From Streptococcus sanguinis (GTDB lineage: Bacteria; Bacillota; Bacilli; Lactobacillales; Streptococcaceae), in the NCBI RefSeq assembly GCF_026781265.1, contig NZ_JAKUVC010000004.1:186001-250000 (forward strand): DNA of 64,000 nucleotides, written 5' to 3'. Below the pieces are notes generated by a model, which saw only the letters and a program-made list of their open reading frames with translations, was not told the origin of the DNA and ran no database searches. Made by a program: the position numbers and the translations under genes. Below, in pieces: positions 35,244 through 44,812 of this stretch. How positions within the stretch are numbered: the stretch's first letter is position 1; each line of letters opens with the position of its first letter.

Positions 35244-36056
35244 CTAATCATCTGTTGAAGCAGATGGTTTTAAATCATATTTGTCATAAATTTTCTGTAG
35301 ACTGCCGTCTTCCTTCCATTTAGAGATTAGGCCATCTACATAGTCATTCAATTGAGTATTGGATTTTTTTGTTACCACACCATAATCAGCTTTTTTAAAG
35401 CTGTAATCCAGAATGTTTGACTTGGAACTTACATAGCCAGTCAGGATGGACTTATCAACAGAAATGGCATCAATACGGTGAGCCCGCAAGGAAACAGCAA
35501 GTTCAGGGTAGGAGCCTAACTCCACATATTCGAAGTTGAGTTTTTTCTCTTGGGCGATTTCTTCCAGCAAGGTCTGAGTGATAGAGCCTTGAACGACGCC
35601 GATAGTCTTGTTATTCAAGTCCTTGACGTCTGTAATTTTGCTGGATTTATTAACCAAAAAACCAGAAGCATCAGTGTAGTAAGGGGTTGTGAAATTATAG
35701 ATTTCCTTACGCTCATCTGTGATGGTAAAAGTCGCAATGACCATGTCAACTTGTCCGTTGTCCAGAAGTGGTCCGCGGGTTTGTGCGGTAACTGGGACGT
35801 AGTTGATTTTGACGCCTAGTTCCTTAGCAATCTTCTTTGCAATATCGATTTCTAAACCGCTGTATGTATTGCTATCAGGATTGAGGTAACCAAAGTTAGG
35901 TACATCCTGCTTGACACCGACATTGAGGACTCCGCGTTTCTGGATGGCCTTGACCTCTTGGCTGGTACTGGAATAGGCTTGTGCAGGAGCGGCCTGAATC
36001 AAGCCTAGAGTCAGAAGGAGTAAGACTAGGCTAATGAGTATTTTTTTAAGTTTCAT
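35244..36056 (-). CDS. amino acid ABC transporter substrate-binding protein, no lipobox
   Basis: This is a family 3 solute-binding protein of 270 residues. Residues 1-27 form a signal peptide ending APAQA, a signal peptidase I site. There is no Cys anywhere in the protein, so it cannot be lipid-anchored as Gram-positive binding proteins normally are. The binding-fold signatures YSGLEIDIAKKIAKELG and DMVIATFTITDERK are intact. The ligand is probably an acidic or amide amino acid. It sits between the ATPase gene and two permease genes. How it stays near the permeases is unclear. Confidence 0.9.
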   Translation of the reverse strand: MKLKKILISLVLLLLTLGLIQAAPAQAYSSTSQEVKAIQKRGVLNVGVKQDVPNFGYLNPDSNTYSGLEIDIAKKIAKELGVKINYVPVTAQTRGPLLDNGQVDMVIATFTITDERKEIYNFTTPYYTDASGFLVNKSSKITDVKDLNNKTIGVVQGSITQTLLEEIAQEKKLNFEYVELGSYPELAVSLRAHRIDAISVDKSILTGYVSSKSNILDYSFKKADYGVVTKKSNTQLNDYVDGLISKWKEDGSLQKIYDKYDLKPSASTDD

Positions 36057-36070
36057 AGGTCTTCTCCTTT

Positions 36071-36832
36071 TTAAGAAAGCACGTTATCACTCTCATGGTT
36101 GATAATTTTACTGAGAAACTGCTTAGCGCGAGGCTCGGTAGGATTGTCAAAGAAAGCATCAACATCAGTAGTATCCACCAGCACTTCACCGTCTGCCATG
36201 AAGATAATACGGTCAGCTACCTCACGGGCAAAGCCCATTTCGTGTGTGACCACAATCATATTCATGCCGTCTTTGGCTAATTTTTGCATAACAGCCAGAA
36301 CATCACCAATTGTTTCAGGGTCAAGGGCAGAAGTCGGTTCATCAAAGAGCAGGAGCTCAGGATGCATGGCTAAACCGCGGGCAATGGCAATCCTTTGTTT
36401 TTGTCCCCCGGACAGCATGCCTGGGTAAGAGTCTTTCTTGTCCCACATATTGACAAATTCTAGATATTTTTGAGCGATTTTTTTAGCTTCTTGTTTATCC
36501 ATTCCTAGAACTTTAATAGGTGCCAAGGTAACATTTTCTAACACCGTTTTGTGGGGGTAAAGATTAAAATGTTGAAAGACCATTCCGACTTCTTTACGTA
36601 AGTTGACCAAATCTTTGGCAGCAGTGTTCATGACCTCGTGGCCATTGACGATCAAGCTCCCCTGATAAATGCCTTCTAAAGCGTTGATTGTACGGATAAG
36701 AGTTGATTTTCCTGAGCCGGATGGTCCCAGCAGTACAACCACTTGCCCTTTTTCAAAACTGAGATTGATATTGCGCAGAGCATGGTAGTCTCCGTAATAC
36801 TTTTCGACATTTTTAAATTCAACTAAAGCCAT
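36071..36832 (-). CDS. polar amino acid ABC transporter ATP-binding protein
   Basis: This is a GlnQ/HisP-type ATPase of 253 residues. Walker A GPSGSGKST, signature LSGGQKQRIAIARGLA and Walker B LLLFDEPTSALDPE are visible. The frame opens at 36955, but the ATG at 36832 has AAAGGAG just before it and starts the conserved MALVEFKNVEKYYG. It heads the operon behind a strong minus-strand promoter. Confidence 0.95.
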   Translation of the reverse strand: MALVEFKNVEKYYGDYHALRNINLSFEKGQVVVLLGPSGSGKSTLIRTINALEGIYQGSLIVNGHEVMNTAAKDLVNLRKEVGMVFQHFNLYPHKTVLENVTLAPIKVLGMDKQEAKKIAQKYLEFVNMWDKKDSYPGMLSGGQKQRIAIARGLAMHPELLLFDEPTSALDPETIGDVLAVMQKLAKDGMNMIVVTHEMGFAREVADRIIFMADGEVLVDTTDVDAFFDNPTEPRAKQFLSKIINHESDNVLS

Positions 36833-36866
36833 ATCTTTCTCCTTTGTGTTAGATAATATGACATAG

Positions 36867-36895
36867 ATTTTACCATAGAATAAATAAACTGTCAA
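36867..36895 (-). promoter_or_regulatory. promoter of the amino acid ABC operon
   Basis: On the minus strand: TTGACA (36895-36890), a 17-base spacer and TAAAAT (36872-36867) with TGG just upstream. Confidence 0.8.
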
Positions 36896-37007
36896 ATTGA
36901 ATAAAAATGAGTATTTCGATTCAGAGAAAAATTTTTTTGGATGAGAATTGTCCATTTTCTACAAATGTGGAATAAAAATGGCTTGAATTAGTGTTTTTTA
37001 AGAAAAC

Positions 37008-37018
37008 TTTGGTATAAT
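37008..37018 (+). promoter_or_regulatory. extended -10 promoter of vicRKX
   Basis: TTTGGTATAAT: TATAAT at 37013-37018 with TGG before it. No -35 box stands out. Transcription would begin near 37025 and give a 148-base leader. Confidence 0.65.
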
Positions 37019-37040
37019 AAGACTATATAAATAAATAAAA

Positions 37041-37155
37041 TTGGATTGGGAGTCTAGCTAGGCAAACTAGATTGCCTTTTGCACGTTTTGATGCAGGACG
37101 ACTTAGCTGACTATGTCACAACTTTTCTATCATGGAGTTGATTCAATCCCAATCT
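37041..37155 (+). ncRNA. candidate structured 5' leader RNA of vicRKX
   Basis: Nested helices can be drawn without crossing. P1 is GATTGGGA (37044-37051) with TCCCAATC (37147-37154). P2 is AGTC-T-AGCT (37051-37059) with AGCTGACT (37105-37112). Inside P2, P3 is GGCAA (37061-37065) with TTGCC (37072-37076) and there is a weak GCA/TGC hairpin (37081-37094). P5 is CAACT (37119-37123) with AGTTG (37136-37140). The closing helix ends eight bases before the AAGGTG ribosome site. No T-run follows, so it is not a terminator. I know of no named RNA family that it matches. Confidence 0.4.
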
Positions 37156-37172
37156 TATGTTAAGGTGAACAT

Positions 37173-37874
37173 ATGAAGAAAATATTAGTTGTAGATGATG
37201 AGAAGCCAATCTCAGATATTATTAAGTTTAATATGGCCAAAGAAGGCTATGAGGTTTTGACTGCCTTTGATGGTAAGGAAGCCTTGGAAATGTTTGAAGC
37301 AGAACAGCCAGACATCTTGATTCTGGACTTGATGCTGCCAGAAGTGGACGGACTGGAAGTTGCTCGGACTATTCGCAAGACCAGCAATGTTCCGATTATT
37401 GTATTGTCTGCTAAGGACAGTGAGTTTGACAAGGTTATCGGCCTTGAAATCGGTGCAGATGACTATGTGACCAAACCTTTCTCAAATCGTGAGCTGCAGG
37501 CGCGTGTCAAGGCACTTCTTCGTCGGGCAGACCTTGTGGTGGAAAACCAAGTAGAAGAAAGTGGTCCGAATGAATTGGCCATCGGGGAACTGCAGATTTT
37601 GCCAGATGCTTTTGTAGCTAAGAAGCATGGCAAGGAGCTGGAGCTGACCCACCGTGAGTTTGAACTTCTTCACCATTTGGCGACACATATCGGTCAGGTG
37701 ATGACACGTGAGCACTTGCTGGAAACAGTATGGGGCTATGACTATTTTGGTGATGTTCGTACAGTGGATGTGACCATTCGCCGCCTGCGTGAAAAGATTG
37801 AAGATACGCCAAGCCGACCTGAGTATATCTTGACTCGCCGCGGAGTTGGCTATTATATGAGAAATAATGATTGA
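37173..37874 (+). CDS. vicR: response regulator VicR (WalR)
   Basis: This is the essential OmpR-family response regulator that controls cell-wall hydrolase genes. The receiver domain (1-118) carries phospho-acceptor Asp52 in [10 protein letters not shown], conserved acidic DDE near residue 9 and Lys in VTKPFSNRE. The winged-helix domain (about 135-230) has [13 protein letters not shown] and [13 protein letters not shown]. Length is 233. AAGGTG lies before the ATG. Its stop overlaps vicK by 8 bases. Confidence 0.97.
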   Translation: MKKILVVDDEKPISDIIKFNMAKEGYEVLTAFDGKEALEMFEAEQPDILILDLMLPEVDGLEVARTIRKTSNVPIIVLSAKDSEFDKVIGLEIGADDYVTKPFSNRELQARVKALLRRADLVVENQVEESGPNELAIGELQILPDAFVAKKHGKELELTHREFELLHHLATHIGQVMTREHLLETVWGYDYFGDVRTVDVTIRRLREKIEDTPSRPEYILTRRGVGYYMRNND

Positions 37875-39213
37875 AGCAATTAAACAATTTGTGATTTCTG
37901 CGGATTTCGTCTTTGCAATCATTATTATCGGCTTCATTGTAGTTGTGGCCTTGCTTTTATTGGAAAATCGCCGGGATAATCAAAAGCTTGTACAGCTTAA
38001 TCAAAAGGTTAAAGATTTGATTGCAGGGGACTATTCTGAAGTGCTGGACATGCAGGGTAGTCCAGAAATCACAGATATGACCAACAGTATCAATGATCTT
38101 TCAGAGGTCATTCGACTGACACATGAAAACCTTGAGCAAGAAACAAAACGCCTTTCCAGTATCCTGTCCTATATGACAGATGGCGTGCTTGCGACCAACC
38201 GCCGGGGGCAGATTATCACTATCAATGATATGGCAACCAAGCAGTTGGGAGTTAAGAGAGATGAGGTCCAAAATATGAGTATTTTGGATCTGCTTTCGAT
38301 TTCAGACGAGTATGATTTGAGGGACCTGATTACCAATGTTCCTGAGCTGACGATAGATTCTCAGGATGAAAATGGTGAGTACTTGAGCTTGCGGGTTCGC
38401 TTTGCCTTGGTACGGCGGGAGTCGGGCTTTATTTCTGGTTTGGTAGCTGTCTTGCATGACACGACAGAGCAGGACAAGGAAGAGCGGGAGCGTCGCCTCT
38501 TTGTTTCCAACGTCAGCCACGAGTTGCGGACTCCGCTGACCAGTGTTAAGTCCTATCTGGAAGCCTTGGATGAGGGAGCCTTGTCTGAGCCAGTAGCACC
38601 GGACTTTGTCAAGGTATCGCTCAATGAAACCAACCGCATGATGCGGATGGTGACGGACCTGCTTAGTCTGTCCCGTATTGACAATGAGACCAGCCATCTG
38701 GAAGTGGAGCTGACGAATTTCACAGCCTTTATCACCTTTATCCTCAATCGCTTTGACAAGATAAAAAATCAAGACGAGACCAAGAAATATGAGATTATCC
38801 GTGATTATCCGATAACACCGATTTGGGTGGAGATTGATACAGATAAGTTGACCCAGGTCATTGATAATATCATGAACAATGCCATCAAGTATTCGCCGGA
38901 TGGTGGAACCATTACTGTTTCCATCAAGACAACAGATGAGCAGTTGATTCTCTCGATTGCGGATGAAGGTCTGGGAATTCCCAAGCAGGACCTGCCTAAG
39001 ATTTTTGACCGATTTTATCGAGTGGACAAGGCACGCAGCCGTGCCCAAGGCGGAACGGGTCTGGGACTGGCTATTGCCAAGGAAATTATCAAACAGCATC
39101 AGGGCTTTATCTGGGCTAAGAGTGAGTATGGTGTGGGGTCGACCTTTACCATTGTCTTGCCTTATGAGAATGATGGCGTCCGAGATGACGACTGGGATAA
39201 TGAAGATATATAG
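37867..39213 (+). CDS. vicK: sensor histidine kinase VicK (WalK)
   Basis: This is the kinase partner of VicR. It has one membrane helix (about 10-31) and almost no extracellular loop, the streptococcal form. HAMP-like and PAS domains (about 35-200) follow. The phosphorylated His218 lies in [20 protein letters not shown]. ATPase boxes are visible as N ([11 protein letters not shown]), G1 (IADEGLGIP) and G2 ([13 protein letters not shown]). Length is 448. The start overlaps vicR. Confidence 0.97.
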   Translation: MIEAIKQFVISADFVFAIIIIGFIVVVALLLLENRRDNQKLVQLNQKVKDLIAGDYSEVLDMQGSPEITDMTNSINDLSEVIRLTHENLEQETKRLSSILSYMTDGVLATNRRGQIITINDMATKQLGVKRDEVQNMSILDLLSISDEYDLRDLITNVPELTIDSQDENGEYLSLRVRFALVRRESGFISGLVAVLHDTTEQDKEERERRLFVSNVSHELRTPLTSVKSYLEALDEGALSEPVAPDFVKVSLNETNRMMRMVTDLLSLSRIDNETSHLEVELTNFTAFITFILNRFDKIKNQDETKKYEIIRDYPITPIWVEIDTDKLTQVIDNIMNNAIKYSPDGGTITVSIKTTDEQLILSIADEGLGIPKQDLPKIFDRFYRVDKARSRAQGGTGLGLAIAKEIIKQHQGFIWAKSEYGVGSTFTIVLPYENDGVRDDDWDNEDI

Positions 39214-39222
39214 AAAGTAAAC

Positions 39223-40023
39223 ATGACTAAAGGATTTCAATACAGTATTCTGGCGTCAGGATCAAGCGGTAACTGTTTCTATCTGGAAACAGATCAAAAG
39301 CGGATTCTGGTTGACGCTGGCTTATCAGGCAAGAAAATTACGAGCTTGCTGGGCGAAATTGGCCGCAAGCCTGAGGATTTGGATGCCATTTTAGTGACCC
39401 ATGAGCATAAGGACCACATTCATGGTGTTGGTGTATTGGCTCGCAAGTATAATTTAGATATTTATGCTAATGAGGCCACTTGGAAGGCTATGGAAAAGGA
39501 CTTGGGCAAGCTGGATGCTAGTCAAAAGCATATCTTTGAACTGGGCAAGACTAAGACCTTTGGAGACTTGGATGTGGAGAGCTTTGGTGTCAGTCATGAC
39601 ACAGCCTGTCCACAATTTTACCGCTTTATGAAGGATGACAAGAGCTTTGTCATGCTGACGGATACGGGCTATGTCAGTGACCGGATGGCTGGGATTATCG
39701 AAAATGCCGATGGTTACCTGATTGAGAGTAACCACGATATTGAAATTCTCCGCAGCGGTGCCTATCCTTGGAGCCTCAAGCAGCGGATTCTGTCGGATAT
39801 GGGCCACCTGTCTAATGAAGACGGAGCGGAGACCATGATTCGGACTCTGGGCAATCGCACCAAGCGAATCTATCTGGGACATCTCAGTAAGGAAAATAAT
39901 ATCAAGGAATTGGCCCACATGACCATGGTCAATCAACTGGCTCAAGCCGATATGGCAGTCGGTCACGATTTCCAGGTCTATGATACCTCGCCTGATACAG
40001 CGACACCTTTGACGAGTATTTAA
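39223..40023 (+). CDS. vicX: VicX (WalJ/YycJ) metallo-beta-lactamase fold protein
   Basis: This is the third gene of the vic operon, 266 residues. The metal site THEHKDHIHG (HxHxDH) is near residue 60, and further ligands lie in SHDTACP, LTDTGYVS and GHLSKENN. Relatives (YycJ) are DNA/RNA nucleases linked to DNA repair and to VicK signalling. It starts 9 bases after vicK. A modest terminator ends the operon. Confidence 0.95.
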   Translation: MTKGFQYSILASGSSGNCFYLETDQKRILVDAGLSGKKITSLLGEIGRKPEDLDAILVTHEHKDHIHGVGVLARKYNLDIYANEATWKAMEKDLGKLDASQKHIFELGKTKTFGDLDVESFGVSHDTACPQFYRFMKDDKSFVMLTDTGYVSDRMAGIIENADGYLIESNHDIEILRSGAYPWSLKQRILSDMGHLSNEDGAETMIRTLGNRTKRIYLGHLSKENNIKELAHMTMVNQLAQADMAVGHDFQVYDTSPDTATPLTSI

Positions 40024-40026
40024 ACA

Positions 40027-40048
40027 CCAGACCGAAAGGTTTGGTTTT
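40027..40048 (+). terminator. weak terminator after vicX
   Basis: CCAGACC (40027-40033) / GGTTTGG (40038-40044), GAAA loop, only four T then CTTG. Read-through is likely. Confidence 0.6.
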
Positions 40049-40103
40049 CTTGCTCTAGTGAGGTATCCATTAAATATTTAAAAAATTTTGCAAAGGAGCT
40101 TGT

Positions 40104-40463
40104 ATGCGTCCAATTTACTTTGTGGTAGGTTTATTATCTTTAGGGCTAGGTGTTTTGGGGATTTTTCTGCCTCTCCTGCCGACGACACCATTTCTTCTCT
40201 TGTCCATTGCCTGCTTTTCGCGCAGTTCCAAGCGTTTTGAGAATTGGCTCTATCATACAAAGATGTATCAGACCTATGTGGCAGATTTTCGAGAGACGGG
40301 AACGATTACCAAGGAACGTAAGAAAAAGATCATCGTTTCCATCTATATCTTGATGGGGATTTCCATTTTTCTAGCGCCTATTATTTGGGTTAAGATTGGA
40401 CTGTTGGGTCTGACCATTTTTATCACCTATTATTTGTTTAAAGTAATTCCGGATAAGGAATAG
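40104..40463 (+). CDS. DUF454 (YbaN) family membrane protein
   Basis: This is a small inner-membrane protein of 119 residues with three or four helices. The family pattern is visible: GLLSLGLGVLGIFLPLLPTT near the start, then CFSRSSKRFENWL and a WVKIGLLGLTIFITYYLF end. AAAGGAGCTT precedes the ATG. Its function is unknown in all species I know of. It lies between the vic operon and the rnc-smc operon. Confidence 0.88.
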   Translation: MRPIYFVVGLLSLGLGVLGIFLPLLPTTPFLLLSIACFSRSSKRFENWLYHTKMYQTYVADFRETGTITKERKKKIIVSIYILMGISIFLAPIIWVKIGLLGLTIFITYYLFKVIPDKE

Positions 40464-40476
40464 AAATCACTGTCAG

Positions 40477-40501
40477 CAGGTGCGTTTGCGCCTGTTTTTT
40501 G
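40477..40501 (+). terminator. terminator after the DUF454 gene
   Basis: CAGGTGC (40477-40483) / GCGCCTG (40488-40494), a GTTT loop and six T. The T-run abuts the -10 box of the next operon. Confidence 0.8.
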
Positions 40502-40508
40502 TTATAAT
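40499..40508 (+). promoter_or_regulatory. extended -10 promoter of rnc-smc-ftsY operon
   Basis: TTGTTATAAT with TATAAT at 40503-40508, directly after the terminator T-run. No consensus -35. The leader to rnc would be about 70 bases. Confidence 0.6.
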
Positions 40509-40538
40509 AGAGACTGTATATCTTTGGAAAGGAAAAGG

Positions 40539-40574
40539 TATCATGCTGTTTATCTAACTGAAGTCAGCATGATA
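40539..40574 (+). promoter_or_regulatory. rnc leader hairpin, candidate RNase III autoregulatory site
   Basis: TATCATGCTG (40539-40548) pairs perfectly with CAGCATGATA (40565-40574) over a 16-base loop. In E. coli RNase III cleaves a hairpin in its own leader to limit expression; a similar role is possible here. The left arm also contains ATG CTG TTT ATC TAA, a four-codon ORF preceded by AAAGGAAAAGG, while rnc itself has no good ribosome site. Confidence 0.4.
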
Positions 40575-40585
40575 TAAAATAGTAA

Positions 40586-41284
40586 ATGGAAAATTTGAAA
40601 AAAGCATTGCTGGAGCAGTTTGACTTGGTTTTCTCTGATGAGACCTTGTTGGAAACGGCTTTTACCCATACGAGCTATGCCAATGAGCACCGCCTCTTAA
40701 AAATTTCACACAATGAACGCTTGGAATTTTTAGGAGACGCTGTTCTACAACTGATTATTTCGGAGTATCTTTATATCAAGTATCCTAAGAGGCCAGAGGG
40801 GGACCTGTCCAAGTTACGTTCCATGATTGTTCGGGAAGAGAGCCTGGCAGGCTTTGCCCGTGATTGTCAGTTTGATCAGTTTATCAAGCTGGGACGCGGA
40901 GAGGAGAAGTCTGGCGGCCGGAATCGTGATACGATTTTAGGAGATTTGTTCGAGGCCTTTTTAGGCGCTTTGCTCTTGGATAAGGGTGTGGAAGCAGTCA
41001 AAAGCTTTCTCTATCAAGTCATGATTCCCAAGGTGGAAGCGGGAGACTTTGAACGGGTGACGGACTATAAGACCAAGCTGCAGGAGTTGCTGCAGATTAA
41101 TGGTGATGTGGAAATTGCCTATCAGGTCGTCTCTGAAACAGGTCCGGCTCATGCCAAAAATTTCGAGGTGTCTGTTCTCATCAATGGCCGCAAGTCCGGT
41201 CAAGGCCAGGGGCGTTCTAAAAAGCTGGCCGAGCAGCAAGCTGCTAAAAACGCATTTGAAAAGGAAAGTTCTTCATGTTTTTAA
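40586..41284 (+). CDS. rnc: ribonuclease III
   Basis: This is a double-strand-specific endoribonuclease that processes rRNA precursors and antisense duplexes. The signature [16 protein letters not shown] is near residues 42-57, with catalytic Glu and Asp. The second catalytic Glu lies in [11 protein letters not shown]. The C-terminal dsRNA-binding domain ends with [16 protein letters not shown]. Length is 232. The ATG at 40586 directly follows a TAA in the same frame, so no upstream start exists; no Shine-Dalgarno sequence is seen. The smc start lies inside its last codons. Confidence 0.97.
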   Translation: MENLKKALLEQFDLVFSDETLLETAFTHTSYANEHRLLKISHNERLEFLGDAVLQLIISEYLYIKYPKRPEGDLSKLRSMIVREESLAGFARDCQFDQFIKLGRGEEKSGGRNRDTILGDLFEAFLGALLLDKGVEAVKSFLYQVMIPKVEAGDFERVTDYKTKLQELLQINGDVEIAYQVVSETGPAHAKNFEVSVLINGRKSGQGQGRSKKLAEQQAAKNAFEKESSSCF

Positions 41285-44200
41285 AGGAAATTGAAATTCA
41301 GGGCTTCAAGTCATTTGCTGATAAGACTAAAGTTGTCTTTGATCAGGGAGTGACAGCGGTTGTTGGGCCAAATGGTTCCGGCAAGTCCAATATTACGGAG
41401 AGCCTGCGCTGGGCCTTGGGAGAGTCCAGTGTGAAAAGTCTGCGGGGCGGCAAGATGCCCGATGTGATTTTTGCGGGAACAGAAACCCGCAAGCCACTTA
41501 ATTATGCATCAGTGGTAGTGGTTCTGGACAACAGTGACCAATTTATCAAGGATGCTGCCAATGAGATTCGGGTGGAGCGTCACATTTACCGCAGCGGTGA
41601 CAGTGAGTATAAGATTGACGGAAAAAAAGTCCGTCTGCGAGATGTCCATGATCTTTTCATGGATACTGGGCTGGGACGAGATTCCTTCTCCATCATTTCC
41701 CAAGGGAAGGTTGAGGAAATCTTCAACAGCAAGCCGGAGGAACGCCGGGCAATTTTTGAGGAAGCGGCTGGAGTGCTTAAGTATAAGACACGCCGCAAAG
41801 AAACGGAAAGCAAGCTTAGTCAGACCCAGGATAATCTGGACCGTCTGGAAGACATTATCTACGAGCTGGAGAGCCAGGTCAAGCCCTTGGAGAAGCAGGC
41901 TGAAACTGCGAAGCGCTTCTTGAGTCTGGATGGCCAGCGCCGAGAGCTTTACTTGGATGTTTTGGTCGCTCAGCTGACAGCTAACAAGGAAAAGCTGACG
42001 CAGGCAGAAGAAGATTTAACGAATATACAGCAGGAGCTAGCAGCCTACTACAGCAAGCGCGATGAGCTGGAAGTTGAAAACCAAACCTTGAAGGCCAAGC
42101 GCCATGAGCTCAATCAAACTTTGTCTGATGATCAAGCTAGTTTGCTGGAATTAACCCGCTTAATCAGTGATTTGGAGCGTCAGATTGATCTTTCTAAATT
42201 GGAGTCCAGCCAGGCAGCGACGAGCCGTCGGGAAAATGAAGAACGTTTGGCTGCTTTGTCAGAAAAACTGGCTCAGATAGAAAGCAACATAGAAGACAAG
42301 CAGGCTGAATTGAGCCAAATAGCTGCCAAACTGAGTGACAATGAGCAGTCTATCGCTGCTTTGGAAGCAGAATTAGCAGACCTTTCAGATGATCCAGACC
42401 AGCTGATTGAGCATCTGCGTGAGCAGTATGTCAAGCTCATGCAGGAAGAGGCAAATCTTTCTAATGACTTGACTTCTCTGGAGAGCCAGCTGGCTAGCGA
42501 GCTTAAATTGGCTGAGAGCAAGAAGGCAGACTATGCTAAGCTGCTGGCTGATTTGGAGACTAGTCAGGCGCAGGAGCAAGCTGGTTTAGAGGAGTTGGAA
42601 ATTGCTCGCCAAGCCCTCAAGGGCCTACTGGCTGATTATCAAAGTCAGATCCAGTTAGTAGAGAAGCTAGAGGCAGATTATAAACATCAGCAGACTAAGA
42701 TGTTTGAGCTTTTGGATGACCTCAAAAACAAGCAGGCACGTTCCAATAGCTTGGAGGCCATTCTCAAAAATCACAGTAATTTCTATGCTGGAGTCAAGAG
42801 TGTGCTGCAGGAGGCTGACCGCCTGGGAGGTATTGTAGGAGCAGTTAGCGAAAAGCTTAGCTTCGACCCCCACTATCAGACAGCACTGGAAATTGCCTTG
42901 GGAGCTAGCAGTCAGAATATCATCGTGGAAGATGAGGCGGCTGCGACTCGGGCTATCGAATTTCTGAAGAAAAATCGAGCTGGCCGGGCAACCTTCCTGC
43001 CTTTAACAACTATCAAGCCGCGTCAGCTGCCTGACCATCATCGCACTACGATTGAAAAGAGTGCTGGTTTTCTGGGACTGGCTTCTTCCTTGGTCAGCTA
43101 TGAGTCATCGTTAGATAACATTTTTCAAAATCTGCTGGGAACGACTGCTATTTTTGATACAGTGGAGCATGCCCGAGCAGCAGCTCGCCAAGTGCGCTAT
43201 CAGGTTCGGATGGTGACTTTGGATGGAACAGAGCTTCGGACTGGCGGATCTTATGCTGGTGGTGCCAACCGTAACAACAATACTATCTTTATCAAGCCGG
43301 AGCTAGATGCTCTGCTTGAGGAGATTAATCAGAAAAATGTCAGCTTGAAAGAGCAAGAAGATGCAGTGCAAATTCTGCAAAACCAGCTCAGTCAGGCTAA
43401 GCAGGTATTGGAACAAATCAAGACAGACGGTGAGCAGGCTCGCTTGGCTGAGCAAAAGGCTAATCTAGCCTATGAACAGTTAGCCAAGCGCGTAGAAGAG
43501 CTCACAAGTCTGAAAAATCTACAGGAACAAGAGTTGGCTGGTCAATCTGCTTTGGATATTTCAGAAGAGAAAGACCGACTGCAGATCCGCTTGACTGAGA
43601 TTGAGCAAGAAAAAACGGACATCACTGCAGAAATAGAGCAGGTTAAGTCGAACAAAGATGCAGTTCAGGCTCGTTTCGACAAGCTTTCCTCTCGTCTGGC
43701 TGAACTCAAGCTCCAGCGGACAGAATTGACCTCCAACCAACGCTTTGAAAAGAATGACTTGGAACGACTGTCCGAGGAAAAAGCCAACCTTGAAAAAGAG
43801 CAGGCAACCTTGGAGCTCTTGATGGAGCAAAAGGAGCAGTCGAGCCTGCAGAAGGTGGATATTACAGTTCTAGAAGGGCAATTAGAGACCGCCAAGCAAG
43901 AAAAGAGTGAGCTGGATCAAAGACTGATTCGTCTGAAATTTGAGCTTGAAGATCTAGAAGGTCAGTCTGACGATATTGCCAGTCGTTTGGAGCAAGCCCG
44001 CCATCAAAATGAAGAATTGATTCGCCGGCAGGCTAAAGCAGAGGCAGAAAAGGATAAGCTCATGGATGTCATGCGCCGTCTAGCAAGCAATCTGACAGAT
44101 GACTATCAGATGAGCTTTGATGAAGCAAGCAGCCAGGCTCGGCCTTTAGAAAGTTTACCAGCTGCTGAAAGTCAAGTTAAGGATCTGGAAAAAGCCATTC

Positions 44201-44811
44201 GAGCTTTAGGTCCAGTCAATCTGGAAGCAGTTGAGCAGTTTGAAGAAGTCAGCAACCGTTTGAACTTCCTAAATGAGCAACGAGACGATGTCCTATCAGC
44301 CAAAAATCTGCTCTTAGAGACGATTGAAGAGATGAATGACGAAGTCAAGGAACGCTTTAAATCAACCTTTGAAGCCATTCGTGAAAGCTTCAAGGTGACT
44401 TTCCGACAGATGTTTGGCGGTGGTTCTGCAGACCTGATATTGACGGAGGGAGACTTGCTGACGGCTGGTGTAGAAATCTCTGTGCAGCCACCAGGCAAGA
44501 AGATCCAGTCGCTTAATCTGATGAGCGGTGGCGAGAAGGCCTTGTCAGCTTTGGCTCTGCTCTTCTCTATCATCCGCGTTAAGACCATTCCTTTTGTTAT
44601 CTTGGACGAGGTGGAAGCAGCGCTAGACGAGGCTAATGTTAAACGCTTTGGGGATTATCTCAATCGATTTGACAAGGACAGCCAGTTCATCGTGGTCACT
44701 CACCGTAAGGGAACCATGTCAGCTGCAGACTCTATTTACGGAGTTACTATGCAGGAGTCTGGTGTTTCCAAGATTGTCTCAGTCAAGTTAAAAGATTTAG
44801 AAAGTATGTAA
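41275..44811 (+). CDS. smc: chromosome condensation protein SMC
   Basis: This is the SMC ATPase that loops and segregates chromosomal DNA with ScpA and ScpB. Of the 1178 residues, the N-terminal head has Walker [10 protein letters not shown] (about 32-40). The first coiled coil runs about 165-505, the hinge about 510-650 (with [11 protein letters not shown] and GGSYAGG), and the second coil to about 1010. The C-terminal head has signature [17 protein letters not shown] and Walker [12 protein letters not shown]. It overlaps rnc by 10 bases. Confidence 0.98.
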   Translation: MFLKEIEIQGFKSFADKTKVVFDQGVTAVVGPNGSGKSNITESLRWALGESSVKSLRGGKMPDVIFAGTETRKPLNYASVVVVLDNSDQFIKDAANEIRVERHIYRSGDSEYKIDGKKVRLRDVHDLFMDTGLGRDSFSIISQGKVEEIFNSKPEERRAIFEEAAGVLKYKTRRKETESKLSQTQDNLDRLEDIIYELESQVKPLEKQAETAKRFLSLDGQRRELYLDVLVAQLTANKEKLTQAEEDLTNIQQELAAYYSKRDELEVENQTLKAKRHELNQTLSDDQASLLELTRLISDLERQIDLSKLESSQAATSRRENEERLAALSEKLAQIESNIEDKQAELSQIAAKLSDNEQSIAALEAELADLSDDPDQLIEHLREQYVKLMQEEANLSNDLTSLESQLASELKLAESKKADYAKLLADLETSQAQEQAGLEELEIARQALKGLLADYQSQIQLVEKLEADYKHQQTKMFELLDDLKNKQARSNSLEAILKNHSNFYAGVKSVLQEADRLGGIVGAVSEKLSFDPHYQTALEIALGASSQNIIVEDEAAATRAIEFLKKNRAGRATFLPLTTIKPRQLPDHHRTTIEKSAGFLGLASSLVSYESSLDNIFQNLLGTTAIFDTVEHARAAARQVRYQVRMVTLDGTELRTGGSYAGGANRNNNTIFIKPELDALLEEINQKNVSLKEQEDAVQILQNQLSQAKQVLEQIKTDGEQARLAEQKANLAYEQLAKRVEELTSLKNLQEQELAGQSALDISEEKDRLQIRLTEIEQEKTDITAEIEQVKSNKDAVQARFDKLSSRLAELKLQRTELTSNQRFEKNDLERLSEEKANLEKEQATLELLMEQKEQSSLQKVDITVLEGQLETAKQEKSELDQRLIRLKFELEDLEGQSDDIASRLEQARHQNEELIRRQAKAEAEKDKLMDVMRRLASNLTDDYQMSFDEASSQARPLESLPAAESQVKDLEKAIRALGPVNLEAVEQFEEVSNRLNFLNEQRDDVLSAKNLLLETIEEMNDEVKERFKSTFEAIRESFKVTFRQMFGGGSADLILTEGDLLTAGVEISVQPPGKKIQSLNLMSGGEKALSALALLFSIIRVKTIPFVILDEVEAALDEANVKRFGDYLNRFDKDSQFIVVTHRKGTMSAADSIYGVTMQESGVSKIVSVKLKDLESM

Positions 44812-44812
44812 C

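Noticed and set aside
36833..36955. N-terminal extension of the amino acid transporter ATPase
   Set aside because: It would run through the operon promoter and lacks similarity to ATPase starts; ATG 36832 has a perfect ribosome site.
38302..39240. Long antisense frame of 312 codons opposite vicK
   Set aside because: It mirrors the codon pattern of vicK, has no promoter or ribosome site and no protein motifs.
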